Origin: Segatella copri DSM 18205
GTDB taxonomy: Bacteria; Bacteroidota; Bacteroidia; Bacteroidales; Bacteroidaceae
Assembly (NCBI RefSeq): GCF_025151535.1
Contig: NZ_CP102288.1
Location: 1,762,501 to 1,826,500 of the forward strand
Reading direction: 5' to 3'
DNA length: 64,000 bases
Positions 1-8,600 of the stretch are shown here, piece after piece. The notes under the pieces were generated by a model that saw only the letters and a program-made list of their open reading frames with translations, had not been told where the DNA came from and made no database searches. A program made the translations under genes and the position numbers. Every line of letters starts with the position of its first letter. The first letter of the stretch is position 1.

Positions 1-2084
1 CCAGCGGCAAGATGTATATCTCGCAACAGGGCGGTGTGATGGAAGAGATTGTGAGCAAATCGCTCCTGCAAGACAACCTGAAGATGAAATACTTCCATGC
101 CATCGATGTTAACGAAGGCATCGTACAGGGCATGGTAGAAGACAACCAGGGAAGAATCTGGGTAATCAGAGAATCGAGTATCGACTGCGTAAACCCGAAA
201 ACGGGCCAGTGCAACGTGTTCGGACCTAACGATTTCGACTTCAACATGTCGTTCTCGCAAAGCCGTCCTTACTACGATCCGGCAAGCAACAACATCTCGG
301 TAGGTACCCCGATGGGACTGATTACCTTCAATCCGGCTACGCTGAAGAAGAGCAACTACCAGCCTAAAGTCATCTTCTGTTCCCTCCACTATAGCGGAGA
401 GAAGGAGTCGGAACCTATCCTGCACAAGGAAAAAGTGGTGATTCCTGCCAACAAGCGAAATCTGACCATCACCTTCGCATCACTCGACTATCAGCGCAAG
501 TATCAGACCAAATACCTCTATCGCATAGATGGTTATACAGCTCCAGGCGAGTGGATATCGAACGGAAGCAGCAATGTCATCGGCTTCAACCGTATCAGTC
601 ATGGCGATTACGTACTCAAGGTGAGAGCCACCAACTCTCAAGGTGTATGGAGCAAGTATGTGGCAGAACTGCCTATCGAAGTGCGCCCTACCTTCTGGGA
701 AAGCATCTGGTGCAAATTTCTGATGCTGCTTCTGCTCTTCGGTATCGTAGGCGCAATCTTCTATACCTACAACCAGCGCCAGCGCGAGAACGTAACCCAC
801 GAGATGAGCGTGATGAAGAACGAGTTCTACAACGATGCAGCCAACCGTCTGAGAACCCCTCTAACGCTCATCGGAGCTCCGGTAAAAACCGTTTTGGATA
901 CCGAACCGGGTATCACCCGAAAGGGCAAGGAACTGCTGAGAATGGTAGTAGACAATGCCAACGAAATGCTGGTAATGCTGGACAAGGTTCAGAGATACGG
1001 CAACACGGCAGGCTTCCATACGAACAGTGGTCTGACCGAGGAAGATTACGACCTGGCAGAAAGAGAAAAAGCGAATGGCCAGATTGACGACCGCAATGCA
1101 TCTGACTATCTGGAAGAAGTAAATAAACAGAAAGAAGAAAAGGATGCAGAGGCTGAACGCCTGGAAGAAATGGGCAAGGAACAGGAAACTGCACAGGAAG
1201 AAGCGGAACAAAAAGACCAGACGGTACTGGTAGTAGAAGACAATGCCGACCTGCGCAAGTTCCTCTACAGCATCCTCTCGCCTACCTACAACGTGCTGCT
1301 TGCAGAAAACGGAAAGACTGGCTTGGTGATGGCGCGCAAGGAAACGCCCGACTTTATCCTTACAGACGTTACCATGCCTGTGATGGATGGTTTGTCGATG
1401 ATTCACGAGATTAAGCAGGATACCACCCTCAACAACATCCCAGTGATGATTCTCTCGGCCAAGGCAAGCGTAGAAGACCAGCAGCGAGGCTTTGATGAAG
1501 GTGTTGATGCCTATATCACCAAGCCATTCTCTACCCCTTATCTGCTCGGCCGAATAGAGGCTATCCTCACCCAGCGCCGCAACATTCAGATGGATGTCAT
1601 CAGAAAGCTGAAGGAAACTGGCGATAAAGATGCCATAGCAGCCCTGCGAATACTGCCTGCAGCAGCTCCTCAGCCTGCTCTTAACCAGGCTGAAACTAGT
1701 GCCGAGAATGAAGCGGTTGACCCAAACAGCGAGTTGGCATTTATGGCGGCACAGATTCAAGACAGAACCATGTTGCGTGTCTTCAGGTTTGTTGTTGAAA
1801 ATGCAGGCAACCCGGAGCTCAAGATTGATGACATCTCGAACGAAATCGGTATGAGCCGAAGCGTACTATATAATAAGGTGAAAGCAACGACCGGAATGAC
1901 ACCGGTAGACTTCGTTCGCCATATACGTATCAAGAAGGCATGCGAGATATTGCGCAATACAGACGATACACTGACCAGTATCGCCTTCGCAGTAGGTTTT
2001 ACTGACCCTAAGTATTTCTCGAAGGTATTCAAGAAAGAAACGGGTATCGTGCCTACTGAATACCGAAACAGAACGCAGGGATAG
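1..2084 (+). CDS. Hybrid two-component regulator, kinase-degenerate (partial, 5' end cut)
   Basis: This is the C-terminal part of a hybrid two-component system protein, the one-polypeptide sensor/regulator class that usually controls polysaccharide-use genes in Bacteroidota. The frame is open to the window edge, so the N-terminal sensor is missing. Counting from the first Met at 12: end of a beta-propeller (1-110), a Y_Y_Y domain (about 140-225), one membrane helix (231-253), a HisKA-like helix pair (264-330), a charged Glu/Lys linker (345-402), a receiver domain (403-520, phospho-acceptor Asp452, Lys504) and an AraC-type DNA-binding domain (590-690). Two things are odd: the HisKA histidine is replaced by Asn278 (AANRLRTPL where SHEFRTPL is usual), and no HATPase domain lies between HisKA and the receiver. 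The receiver and DNA-binding parts look intact, so I infer an output module that cannot phosphorylate itself. Confidence 0.9.
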   Translation, partial: SGKMYISQQGGVMEEIVSKSLLQDNLKMKYFHAIDVNEGIVQGMVEDNQGRIWVIRESSIDCVNPKTGQCNVFGPNDFDFNMSFSQSRPYYDPASNNISVGTPMGLITFNPATLKKSNYQPKVIFCSLHYSGEKESEPILHKEKVVIPANKRNLTITFASLDYQRKYQTKYLYRIDGYTAPGEWISNGSSNVIGFNRISHGDYVLKVRATNSQGVWSKYVAELPIEVRPTFWESIWCKFLMLLLLFGIVGAIFYTYNQRQRENVTHEMSVMKNEFYNDAANRLRTPLTLIGAPVKTVLDTEPGITRKGKELLRMVVDNANEMLVMLDKVQRYGNTAGFHTNSGLTEEDYDLAEREKANGQIDDRNASDYLEEVNKQKEEKDAEAERLEEMGKEQETAQEEAEQKDQTVLVVEDNADLRKFLYSILSPTYNVLLAENGKTGLVMARKETPDFILTDVTMPVMDGLSMIHEIKQDTTLNNIPVMILSAKASVEDQQRGFDEGVDAYITKPFSTPYLLGRIEAILTQRRNIQMDVIRKLKETGDKDAIAALRILPAAAPQPALNQAETSAENEAVDPNSELAFMAAQIQDRTMLRVFRFVVENAGNPELKIDDISNEIGMSRSVLYNKVKATTGMTPVDFVRHIRIKKACEILRNTDDTLTSIAFAVGFTDPKYFSKVFKKETGIVPTEYRNRTQG

Positions 2085-2102
2085 CCCGCATCATTACAGA
2101 TG

Positions 2103-2133
2103 AAAGCAGTCATCATTACTGATGGCTGCTTTT
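2103..2133 (+). terminator. Terminator after the hybrid regulator
   Basis: A 13-bp stem with one mismatch (AAAGCAGTCATCA pairing with TGATGGCTGCTTT, 4-nt loop) runs into a short T tract 18 bp after the stop codon. Confidence 0.7.
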
Positions 2134-2365
2134 ATCTGTATTGACAAAAAAGTAATACATATTATAGGACATATCTTCAGTTGTTGTCGGGCACAGTCTT
2201 CTTCGTTATCGCACACAGCAAAACGTTCAAACAAGGAAAAAAGCAGAATAGTCATAAAATTGAGACGTTTTGCTTTGTTTTTTGACCGGATATTGCAAAA
2301 AAGTACAAAAACAGGAGGGTATTTGATTATTTTTCCCTTTTTACTGAAAAAAAACTGAGAAAAAG

Positions 2366-2396
2366 TTTGGTGTTACAAGAAAATGTAGTATCTTTG
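2366..2396 (+). promoter_or_regulatory. Bacteroidota promoter for candidate small RNA 1
   Basis: TTTG at 2366-2369 and TATCTTTG at 2389-2396 are 19 bp apart, close to the -33/-7 consensus. No gene follows; the next feature is a hairpin and an intrinsic terminator. Confidence 0.65.
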
Positions 2397-2402
2397 CAAC
2401 AA

Positions 2403-2518
2403 GTTCTTAGAAAAGTTAAATGATAGATTAATCGTAAACCTCTTTTTCTTTGTTTTTTTGAGGAAAAAGAGGTTAAGAAAAAGAAATGCAGGGTTTGTGA
2501 AAATCCTGCATTTTTTAT
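2403..2518 (+). ncRNA. Candidate small RNA 1 (about 115 nt)
   Basis: This stretch lies between a consensus-like promoter and a strong terminator and has no credible reading frame. It starts with an A-rich segment, then a perfect 12-bp stem (2437-2448 with 2463-2474, arms AACCTCTTTTTC and GAAAAAGAGGTT). It ends in a 9-bp terminator stem (AAATGCAGG with CCTGCATTT, 2484-2513) and a T run. A 78-residue frame at 2122-2358 ends before the promoter and looks spurious. The target is unknown. A free-standing small RNA fits best; a leader of something further on is unlikely because the terminator comes first. Confidence 0.5.
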
Positions 2519-2640
2519 TTTTATAACTTTCATGCAGGCCGTTATGTAGTCTTATAATCTACACACCTTTCTATTCACAAACCCAATTATCTACGGAATC
2601 TATATACTCTTAACTGCGATACTATCTACATTATATATAT

Positions 2641-2901
2641 TACGCACAGAACTTTCGCATGTGGTTCAAGTACGGGCTGAAGGCCCAAAAGCTCCTAGCC
2701 CAGGGCAACGCCCTGGGTATGATGGCAATCAGCAAGACGCCCTGTAAGGGCAAAAGCTTTATGTTTTGTCTGGAGTTTTAAAGCTTTTGCCCTTACAGGG
2801 CGACAGGTTTGAGTCCGTAATTACCCAGGGTGATGCCCTGGGCTAGGGGCTTCTGCCCTTTCAGGGCGTATGGGACAAAACTTGCAAAAGTTCTGTTACG
2901 C
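2641..2901. repeat. Long imperfect palindrome with nested hairpins
   Basis: About 260 bp folds back on itself. CAGAACTTTCGCA near the left end mirrors TGCAAAAGTTCTG near the right end. Inside, the CTAGCCCAGGGC and GCCCTGGGCTAG blocks pair, and the centre pairs GCCCTGTAAGGGC with GCCCTTACAGGGC around 2731-2803. Several arms are hairpins in their own right. It holds no gene. A shortened relative (AGAACTTTCG followed by a CATACGCCCT hairpin) is at 23814-23858. It looks like a dispersed non-coding repeat of MITE or REP type. Confidence 0.65.
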
Positions 2902-2953
2902 TTATTCGTTCATCTATGATTTTGTTCGATTTTTAGAATTTTTAAAAAAACTC

Positions 2954-2986
2954 TTGAAGTATTCTAAGAGAAAAGTAGTATCTTTG
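2954..2986 (+). promoter_or_regulatory. Promoter of the glutathione peroxidase gene
   Basis: TTG at 2954-2956 and TATCTTTG at 2979-2986 are 22 bp apart. The predicted leader to the ATG at 3049 is about 55 nt and AT-rich. Confidence 0.6.
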
Positions 2987-3048
2987 CACTCTAGATCATA
3001 TAAGTTGAGATCGGAAATATAGATAACACATACATAAAGATAAAAAAA

Positions 3049-3603
3049 ATGAGAACTGTTTACGAATTTTCTGTTAAAGACAGAAAGGGAAAGGATGTTT
3101 CCCTCAAGGAGTATGCCAACGAAGTGCTGCTCATCGTTAACACCGCTACAAAGTGTGGTTTCACCCCTCAGTATGAGGAACTGGAGAAACTTTATGAGAC
3201 CTATCATTCTCAAGGTTTCGAAATACTTGATTTTCCTTGCAACCAGTTTGGTCAGCAAGCCCCTGGTACAGATGAAAGCATTCATCAGTTTTGCAAGCTT
3301 ACATACGGCACAGAGTTCCAGCGCTACAAGAAGATCAAGGTAAACGGAGACGATGCTGCCCCTCTCTTCAAATTTCTGAAAGAATGTAAGGGCTTTGCTG
3401 GTTGGGACGAGAGCCACCCTCTCTACCCTGTTCTCGACAAGATGTTGAGCGAGGCTGATCCTAACTACAAGGAGAGTGCCGATATCAAGTGGAACTTCAC
3501 CAAGTTCCTCGTTAACAAGAAGGGTCAGGTTGTAGCCCGCTTCGAGCCTACCACAAGCTTCGATGTCATCGCTAAGGCTATCGAAGAGTGGTTGAACTTC
3601 TAA
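3049..3603 (+). CDS. Glutathione peroxidase family thiol peroxidase
   Basis: This is a 184-residue protein of the glutathione peroxidase/BtuE family, which reduces hydroperoxides in the cytoplasm or periplasm, in bacteria usually with thioredoxin. The nucleophile motif NTATKCGFTPQY (about 31-42) has cysteine in place of selenocysteine. The DFPCNQFGQQAP block carries the conserved Gln region, and IKWNFTKFLV holds the catalytic Trp and Asn. No signal peptide is seen and the length is normal for the family. The gene is monocistronic: it has its own promoter and a terminator hairpin about 90 bp past the stop that it shares with the convergent trpB2 gene. Confidence 0.9.
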   Translation: MRTVYEFSVKDRKGKDVSLKEYANEVLLIVNTATKCGFTPQYEELEKLYETYHSQGFEILDFPCNQFGQQAPGTDESIHQFCKLTYGTEFQRYKKIKVNGDDAAPLFKFLKECKGFAGWDESHPLYPVLDKMLSEADPNYKESADIKWNFTKFLVNKKGQVVARFEPTTSFDVIAKAIEEWLNF

Positions 3604-3627
3604 TGAAAGATTGAAGTCTCGAACTGA

Positions 3628-3690
3628 GAATAGAATTTCTAAAAAAAAGAATAGAATTTCTAAATAAAAGAGAACAGAATCTCTAAATAA
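3628..3690. repeat. Array of three units about 22 bp apart (array G)
   Basis: Units start at 3628, 3649 and 3672 (spacings 21 and 23). Each has a core related to TAGAATTTCTA, which has 5-bp dyad arms; the third copy is degenerate. It lies in the spacer between two convergent genes. Confidence 0.55.
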
Positions 3691-3691
3691 A

Positions 3692-3726
3692 AAGCCAGGT
3701 TGCTTTTCGCAGCCTGGCTTCTTTTA
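3692..3726. terminator. Bidirectional terminator between gpx and trpB2
   Basis: A 12-bp perfect stem (AAGCCAGGTTGC with GCAGCCTGGCTT) has A-rich sequence on one side and T-rich sequence on the other, so it can serve both convergent genes. Confidence 0.8.
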
Positions 3727-3807
3727 TAATGTGATATTGTTATTTCAATATATCTCAAAGAATAATTGTCAACTGTTTGCCATAAAGTATAAACTGTTAA
3801 CTGAAAA

Positions 3808-5169
3808 TTAGTCAACCTTTGGCACATCCTTGAGGAACTGCTGGATTTCTTCATCACTCACAGAATAATCGTGCAAATCGCCATTGATAAAGCTATCGTA
3901 AGACGGCATATCGATAAGACCATGACCTGAGAGACAGAACAGGATAACCTTCTCCTTGCCCTCTTCCTTAGCCTTCAGAGCCTCACGTATAGTGGCTGCA
4001 ATCGCATGACAGCTCTCTGGAGCAGGAATGATACCCTCGGTCTGAGCGAAGAGCATACCTGACTTGAATGACTCCAGCTGAGGGATATCTACACCATGCA
4101 GATAACCATCCTTCAGAAGTTGGGAGATAATCATACCAGCACCATGATAACGGAGACCACCTGCATGAATGTTGGCAGGCTTGAAATCATGACCCAGAGT
4201 AAACATTGGCAGCAATGGAGTGTAACCTGCCTCATCACCGAAATCATACTCGAACTTACCGCGAGTCAGCTTAGGACAGCTCTCCGGCTCTGCAGCAATA
4301 AACTCAGTATGGCGCTCGCCTGTGAAGTTGTGACGGAGGAATGGGAAGGCAATACCACCAAAGTTACTACCACCACCGAAACAAGCAATCACCTGATCAG
4401 GATACTCACCTGCCATCGCCATCTGCTTCTCTGCCTCTAGACCGATAATGGTCTGGTGAAGTGCCACATGATTGAGCACAGAACCCAGCGTATACTTACA
4501 GCCCGGTGTGGTTGTAGCCAGTTCAACAGCCTCACTGATGGCAGTACCGAGGGAACCAGGATGATGAGGATCACGTGTGATAATGTTCTTACCTGCGCGT
4601 GTACTCATGGAAGGAGAACCCTCTACTGTGGCTCCAAACGTACGCATGATACTGGAACGGTATGGTTTCTGCTGCATGGTAATCTTTACCTGATAAACTG
4701 CAGCCTCCAGGCCGTAGAGTTTTGCTGCATAAGAGAGGGCTGCACCCCACTGGCCTGCACCAGTCTCTGTAGTGACATTGGTATCACCCTCCTGCTTACA
4801 GTAGTAGCACTGAGGAATGGCTGAATTGATTTTATGAGAGCCTAACGGATTGATACTCTCATTCTTGAAATAGATATGCGCCGGAGTACCGAGTGCCTCC
4901 TCAAGGGCGTAAGCACGTACAAGAGGGGTTGAACGGTAGAAGGTGTACTTCTCCAGCACATCTTCCGGAATATCAATCCAAGCGTGCTCTGTATCAAGTT
5001 CCTGCTTTGAGCACTCCTTATTAAATACGTGTGACAAATCATCAGCATTCATTGGCTGGTGTGTCTGAGGGTTCAACGGTGGCAATGGCTTGTTAGGCAT
5101 ATCTGCCTGAATGTTGTACCACTGAGTAGGAAGTTCCTGCTCGCTTAAGATGTACTTTTTCTGTCTCAT
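3808..5169 (-). CDS. TrpB-like pyridoxal-phosphate enzyme (TrpB2 type)
   Basis: This 453-residue protein belongs to the second class of tryptophan synthase beta chains (TrpB2), which make tryptophan from indole and serine, in many species without a tight TrpA partner. The PLP lysine is in NPLGSHKINSA; TETGAGQWGAAL and CFGGGSNFGG are the substrate and phosphate loops. The N-terminal extension and overall length match TrpB2 better than TrpB1 (about 400). I chose the MRQKKYILSE start; a longer frame runs back across the -7 box. No trpA or other trp gene is nearby, so it may salvage indole. A TACCTTTG box on the minus strand lies about 40 bp upstream. Confidence 0.87.
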   Translation of the reverse strand: MRQKKYILSEQELPTQWYNIQADMPNKPLPPLNPQTHQPMNADDLSHVFNKECSKQELDTEHAWIDIPEDVLEKYTFYRSTPLVRAYALEEALGTPAHIYFKNESINPLGSHKINSAIPQCYYCKQEGDTNVTTETGAGQWGAALSYAAKLYGLEAAVYQVKITMQQKPYRSSIMRTFGATVEGSPSMSTRAGKNIITRDPHHPGSLGTAISEAVELATTTPGCKYTLGSVLNHVALHQTIIGLEAEKQMAMAGEYPDQVIACFGGGSNFGGIAFPFLRHNFTGERHTEFIAAEPESCPKLTRGKFEYDFGDEAGYTPLLPMFTLGHDFKPANIHAGGLRYHGAGMIISQLLKDGYLHGVDIPQLESFKSGMLFAQTEGIIPAPESCHAIAATIREALKAKEEGKEKVILFCLSGHGLIDMPSYDSFINGDLHDYSVSDEEIQQFLKDVPKVD

Positions 5170-5205
5170 GTTTATATATATATTTAAAATTGTTGTATGC
5201 CTGAA

Positions 5206-5213
5206 CAAAGGTA
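5206..5213 (-). promoter_or_regulatory. -7 box of trpB2
   Basis: TACCTTTG on the minus strand, 37 bp before the ATG. No clear -33 element was found. Confidence 0.5.
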
Positions 5214-5349
5214 CAAATAAAAAATGAAATAAAGAACTTTTTTATGTGTTTTTCCACTATTTTTTATTTTTATCCAATAAAATAGTTCATTCTACAGGTA
5301 TTATTTGTTATATAAATGTGTTTTCAGTTTCATTTTCATAAATTTAATC

Positions 5350-5411
5350 AAATATTACCCCATAAAATACAAAATATTACCCCTATATTATAATGAAAAA
5401 TAGTATCTTTG
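5350..5411 (+). promoter_or_regulatory. Promoter of candidate small RNA 2 with two phased direct repeats
   Basis: TATCTTTG is at 5404-5411, but there is no TTTG at -33. Two perfect copies of AAATATTACCCC sit at 5350 and 5372, exactly 22 bp apart, the nearer one ending about 20 bp before the -7 box. That layout suggests an activator-dependent promoter. Confidence 0.5.
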
Positions 5412-5417
5412 CAACAG

Positions 5418-5522
5418 AAAAATTCTAAATGCGTTGTGAAACGCTTATCATCATCTTTTACTTATACAAAAAAATAAAACATTGGAGTTCAATAGGGATA
5501 TTGAGATTCCAATGTTTTTTTT
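5418..5522 (+). ncRNA. Candidate small RNA 2 (about 105 nt)
   Basis: The transcript would start about 7 nt after the -7 box and end at a strong two-part terminator hairpin (5478-5517: ACATTGGA with TCCAATGT, TCAATA with TATTGA) followed by eight or more Ts. A small stem at AAATGCGTTGTGAAACGCTT lies in the first half. No reading frame with a plausible start is seen. The order promoter, small stem, terminator is the same as in candidate 1, but the sequences are unrelated beyond the promoter. Confidence 0.5.
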
Positions 5523-5537
5523 ATACACTAAACTGAA

Positions 5538-5600
5538 ACATATTATCATGTAAAGTTGACATATTATCATGTAAAGTTGACATATCATCATGTAACGTTG
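5538..5600. repeat. Three tandem 21-bp units (array A)
   Basis: The unit starts ACATATTATCATGT; copies begin at 5538, 5559 and 5580. The first two are identical and the third has two changes. ACAT and ATGT ends give partial dyad symmetry. It lies between the small-RNA terminator and the 3' end of mfd. Confidence 0.8.
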
Positions 5601-5695
5601 TCTGATTTATAACCTTTCAGTATAAATCAATAGTCTATTTTATTGTCTACTTCCACAATTGATAGAGGATTTTACCCATAGACTGTAGACACAGA

Positions 5696-8600
5696 TTATT
5701 TCTTTTCATTACCTAAATCTATCTGCGATATCTGATTCAACAGATTTACAGCCTGACCTACAGTCTTCACATCATTGATGCGAAGCATTCGCTTGTTGAA
5801 TTTTTCCTTCAGAACACAATCTTGAATATGACTGGTAACGTAAGCGAGTATGCGGTTAAACATCTGACTTCTGTAGAACGGACTGTTTACATTGCTCACA
5901 AACTGCATCTGCATATAGCCCTGCTTGAGAATAATTTTCTCGCAACCTAGCTTCTTGCCTACCCTACGCAGACCTACCACATGCATCAGTTCGTCTGCTT
6001 CATGAGGCACAGGACCAAAGCGGTCTATCATACGCTTGCGGTAATCCTCTACTTCCTCATCGCTCTCCAGACGGTCCAGTTCACGATAAAGGAGCATGCG
6101 CTCACTGTCACCCGGCACATAAGTCTGTGGAAAATACATCTCCAGATCGCTCTCTATGCCACAATCGTCAACGAAATCATCACCCGTAAGCTGGGCACCT
6201 TCATCCATCTTCTCCTGATAAAGATCACAGAACTCCTCGTTCTTCAACTCTGTGACAGCCTGAGAGAGAATTTTCTGGTAGGTTTCATAACCCAAATCTT
6301 CCATAAAACCGCTCTGCTCAGAGCCCAGCAGATTACCCGCACCGCGGATATCCAGGTCCTGCATGGCGAGATTGAAGCCGCTACCCAGTTCGCTGAACGT
6401 CTCCAGAGCCTCCAGACGGCGACGCGCCTCAGGAGTAAGTGCACTCTTAGGTGGCGCCATCAGATAGCAGAAAGCCTTCTTGTTGCTTCTTCCTACGCGT
6501 CCACGCATCTGATGCAGGTCACTCAATCCGAAGTGATGAGCATCGCTCACGATAATCGTATTGGCATTGGAAATGTCGATACCGTTCTCTACAATAGTGG
6601 TAGAAAGCAGTACATCATAATCGTAATTGATAAAGCCCATGATGATTTTCTCCAAATCCTCAGGCTTCATCTGTCCGTGACCGATTGCTACCCTACAGTC
6701 TGGAATATGCTTCTCGATGAGCATCTTAAGTTCCGGAAGCTTGGATATTCTGTCGCATACGAAATAAACCTGTCCGTTTCGGCTCATCTCGAAATTGATG
6801 GCATCGCAGATAACTTCACTACTAAACGTTACCAGTTCGGTATGAATCGGATAACGGTTAGGTGGCGGAGTGCGCATGATACTCATATCCCGGGCGCCCA
6901 TCAGAGAGAACTGGAGGGTTCGCGGAATCGGAGTGGCACTCATCGTGAGTGTATCGACATTTACCTTGAGCTGACGGAGTTTCTCTTTGGTAGACACACC
7001 GAACTTCTGCTCTTCATCGATGACGAGCAGTCCCAGGTCATGCCATTTCACGGTCTTTGATATCAGCTTATGCGTACCTATGAGGATATCAATCTTACCC
7101 TCTTTCAGGGCGTCAAGCACCTCTCTGGTTTCCTTCGTTGTACGGGCTCTACTGAGATAGTCTACCCTTACAGGCATGCCTTCCAGACGCTTTTTGAAAG
7201 TCTGATAGTGCTGGAAAGCCAGAACGGTAGTAGGCACCAGCACCGCAACCTGCTTGCTGTCGCACGCTGCCTTGAAGGCTGCACGGATGGCAACCTCAGT
7301 CTTGCCGAAGCCCACATCGCCACAAACCAGACGGTCCATCGGTCTGCCGCTCTCCATATCCTTCTTCACCTCCTGAGTAGCCTTATTCTGGTCTGGCGTA
7401 TCTTCATACAGGAAGGAAGCCTCCAGCGTATGCTGCAGATAATTGTCGGCACTGAAGGCGAATCCCTTCTCCCGTCGGCGCTGGGCATAGAGTTTGATCA
7501 GGTCGCGCGCAATGTCCTTGATTCGCTTCTTAGCTTTGTCCTTGAGTTTATCCCAGGCACCTGTACCCAGTGTAGACAGGCGAGGCGGAGTACCGGTATC
7601 GCTACGGCGATATTTGCTGATTTTATAAAGCGAGTGGATAGAAACATCCACCTTGTCATTGTTCGTATAGACGATGCGGATCATTTCCTGATAGCTGTTG
7701 CCCGCAGGAATCCTAACAAGACCGCCGAACTTGCCGATACCGAAGTCTACATGCACGATAAAATCTCCCACTTCCATCTCCTGCAGTTCCTTCATGGTGA
7801 GTGCCATCTTGCCGGCTCTCGCTTTATCTGAGCGCAGGTTATATTTATGAAAACGGTCAAAAATCTGATGATCGGTAAAGAAACAGCACTTCTTGTCATG
7901 GTCAGTAAAGCCTTCATGAAGCGTCTTGTCTACCGGTGTAAAACGGATGGCGTAGCGCTTCAGCTCTTCGCTTTCAAAGATATCCTTCAGGCGCTGTTGC
8001 TGCTTCTGGCTATCTGCCAATATATATAAGGTGTAACCCTGGAGCAGGAAATCCTCCAGAGTTTGACAAAGCAAATTGAAATTCTTATGGAAAAGAGGCT
8101 GTGGAGCGATATTGAAAGGTATCACAGCCGAACTCTCTGACGGAGCGACCTTGCCGAACTCGATACGGAGATGAGCCGCTACTGCCTTCTTGAAATCGAG
8201 CGGAGAAACGAGATTGAGCTCGGTCTTCATGTCATGTCTGATGCGCTCAGCCTCTACCTCAGTAGCCCCCTCCAGCTGCTCGGTAAGGCTCTGCGATGAG
8301 AAGCCTTCGGTATAGATCTGACCAATGCGGTCGCAAACGAAAGAAAGGTCTTTCGCAATGACTGGCGTACTTTCGGAGAGAAAATTGAGGAAACACTGCT
8401 TGTTGCTCTCGATATGGGCGAGTTCGGGCACGATTTCTATCTCTGTGCGCTTCGCCTGCGAGAGCTGGGTCTCAACATCAAAGGTACGGATAGTGTCAAT
8501 CTCATCGCCGAAGAAGTCGATACGGAACGGATATTCGCAGCTGTAGGAATAGACATCGAGGATACTTCCACGCACGGCAAACTGGCCCGGTTCATAAACA

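Noticed and set aside
551..1760. Long frames on either strand overlapping the hybrid regulator
   Set aside because: They are out-of-frame shadows of a gene with clear domains; the same applies to antisense frames within mfd, dnaX, lysS, the antiporter and the TonB-dependent receptor.
2122..2358. A 78-residue reading frame after the hybrid regulator
   Set aside because: It begins inside the terminator, has low-complexity composition and no recognisable domain.
3049..3603. Selenoprotein glutathione peroxidase
   Set aside because: The active-site codon is TGT (Cys), with no in-frame TGA and no SECIS-like need.
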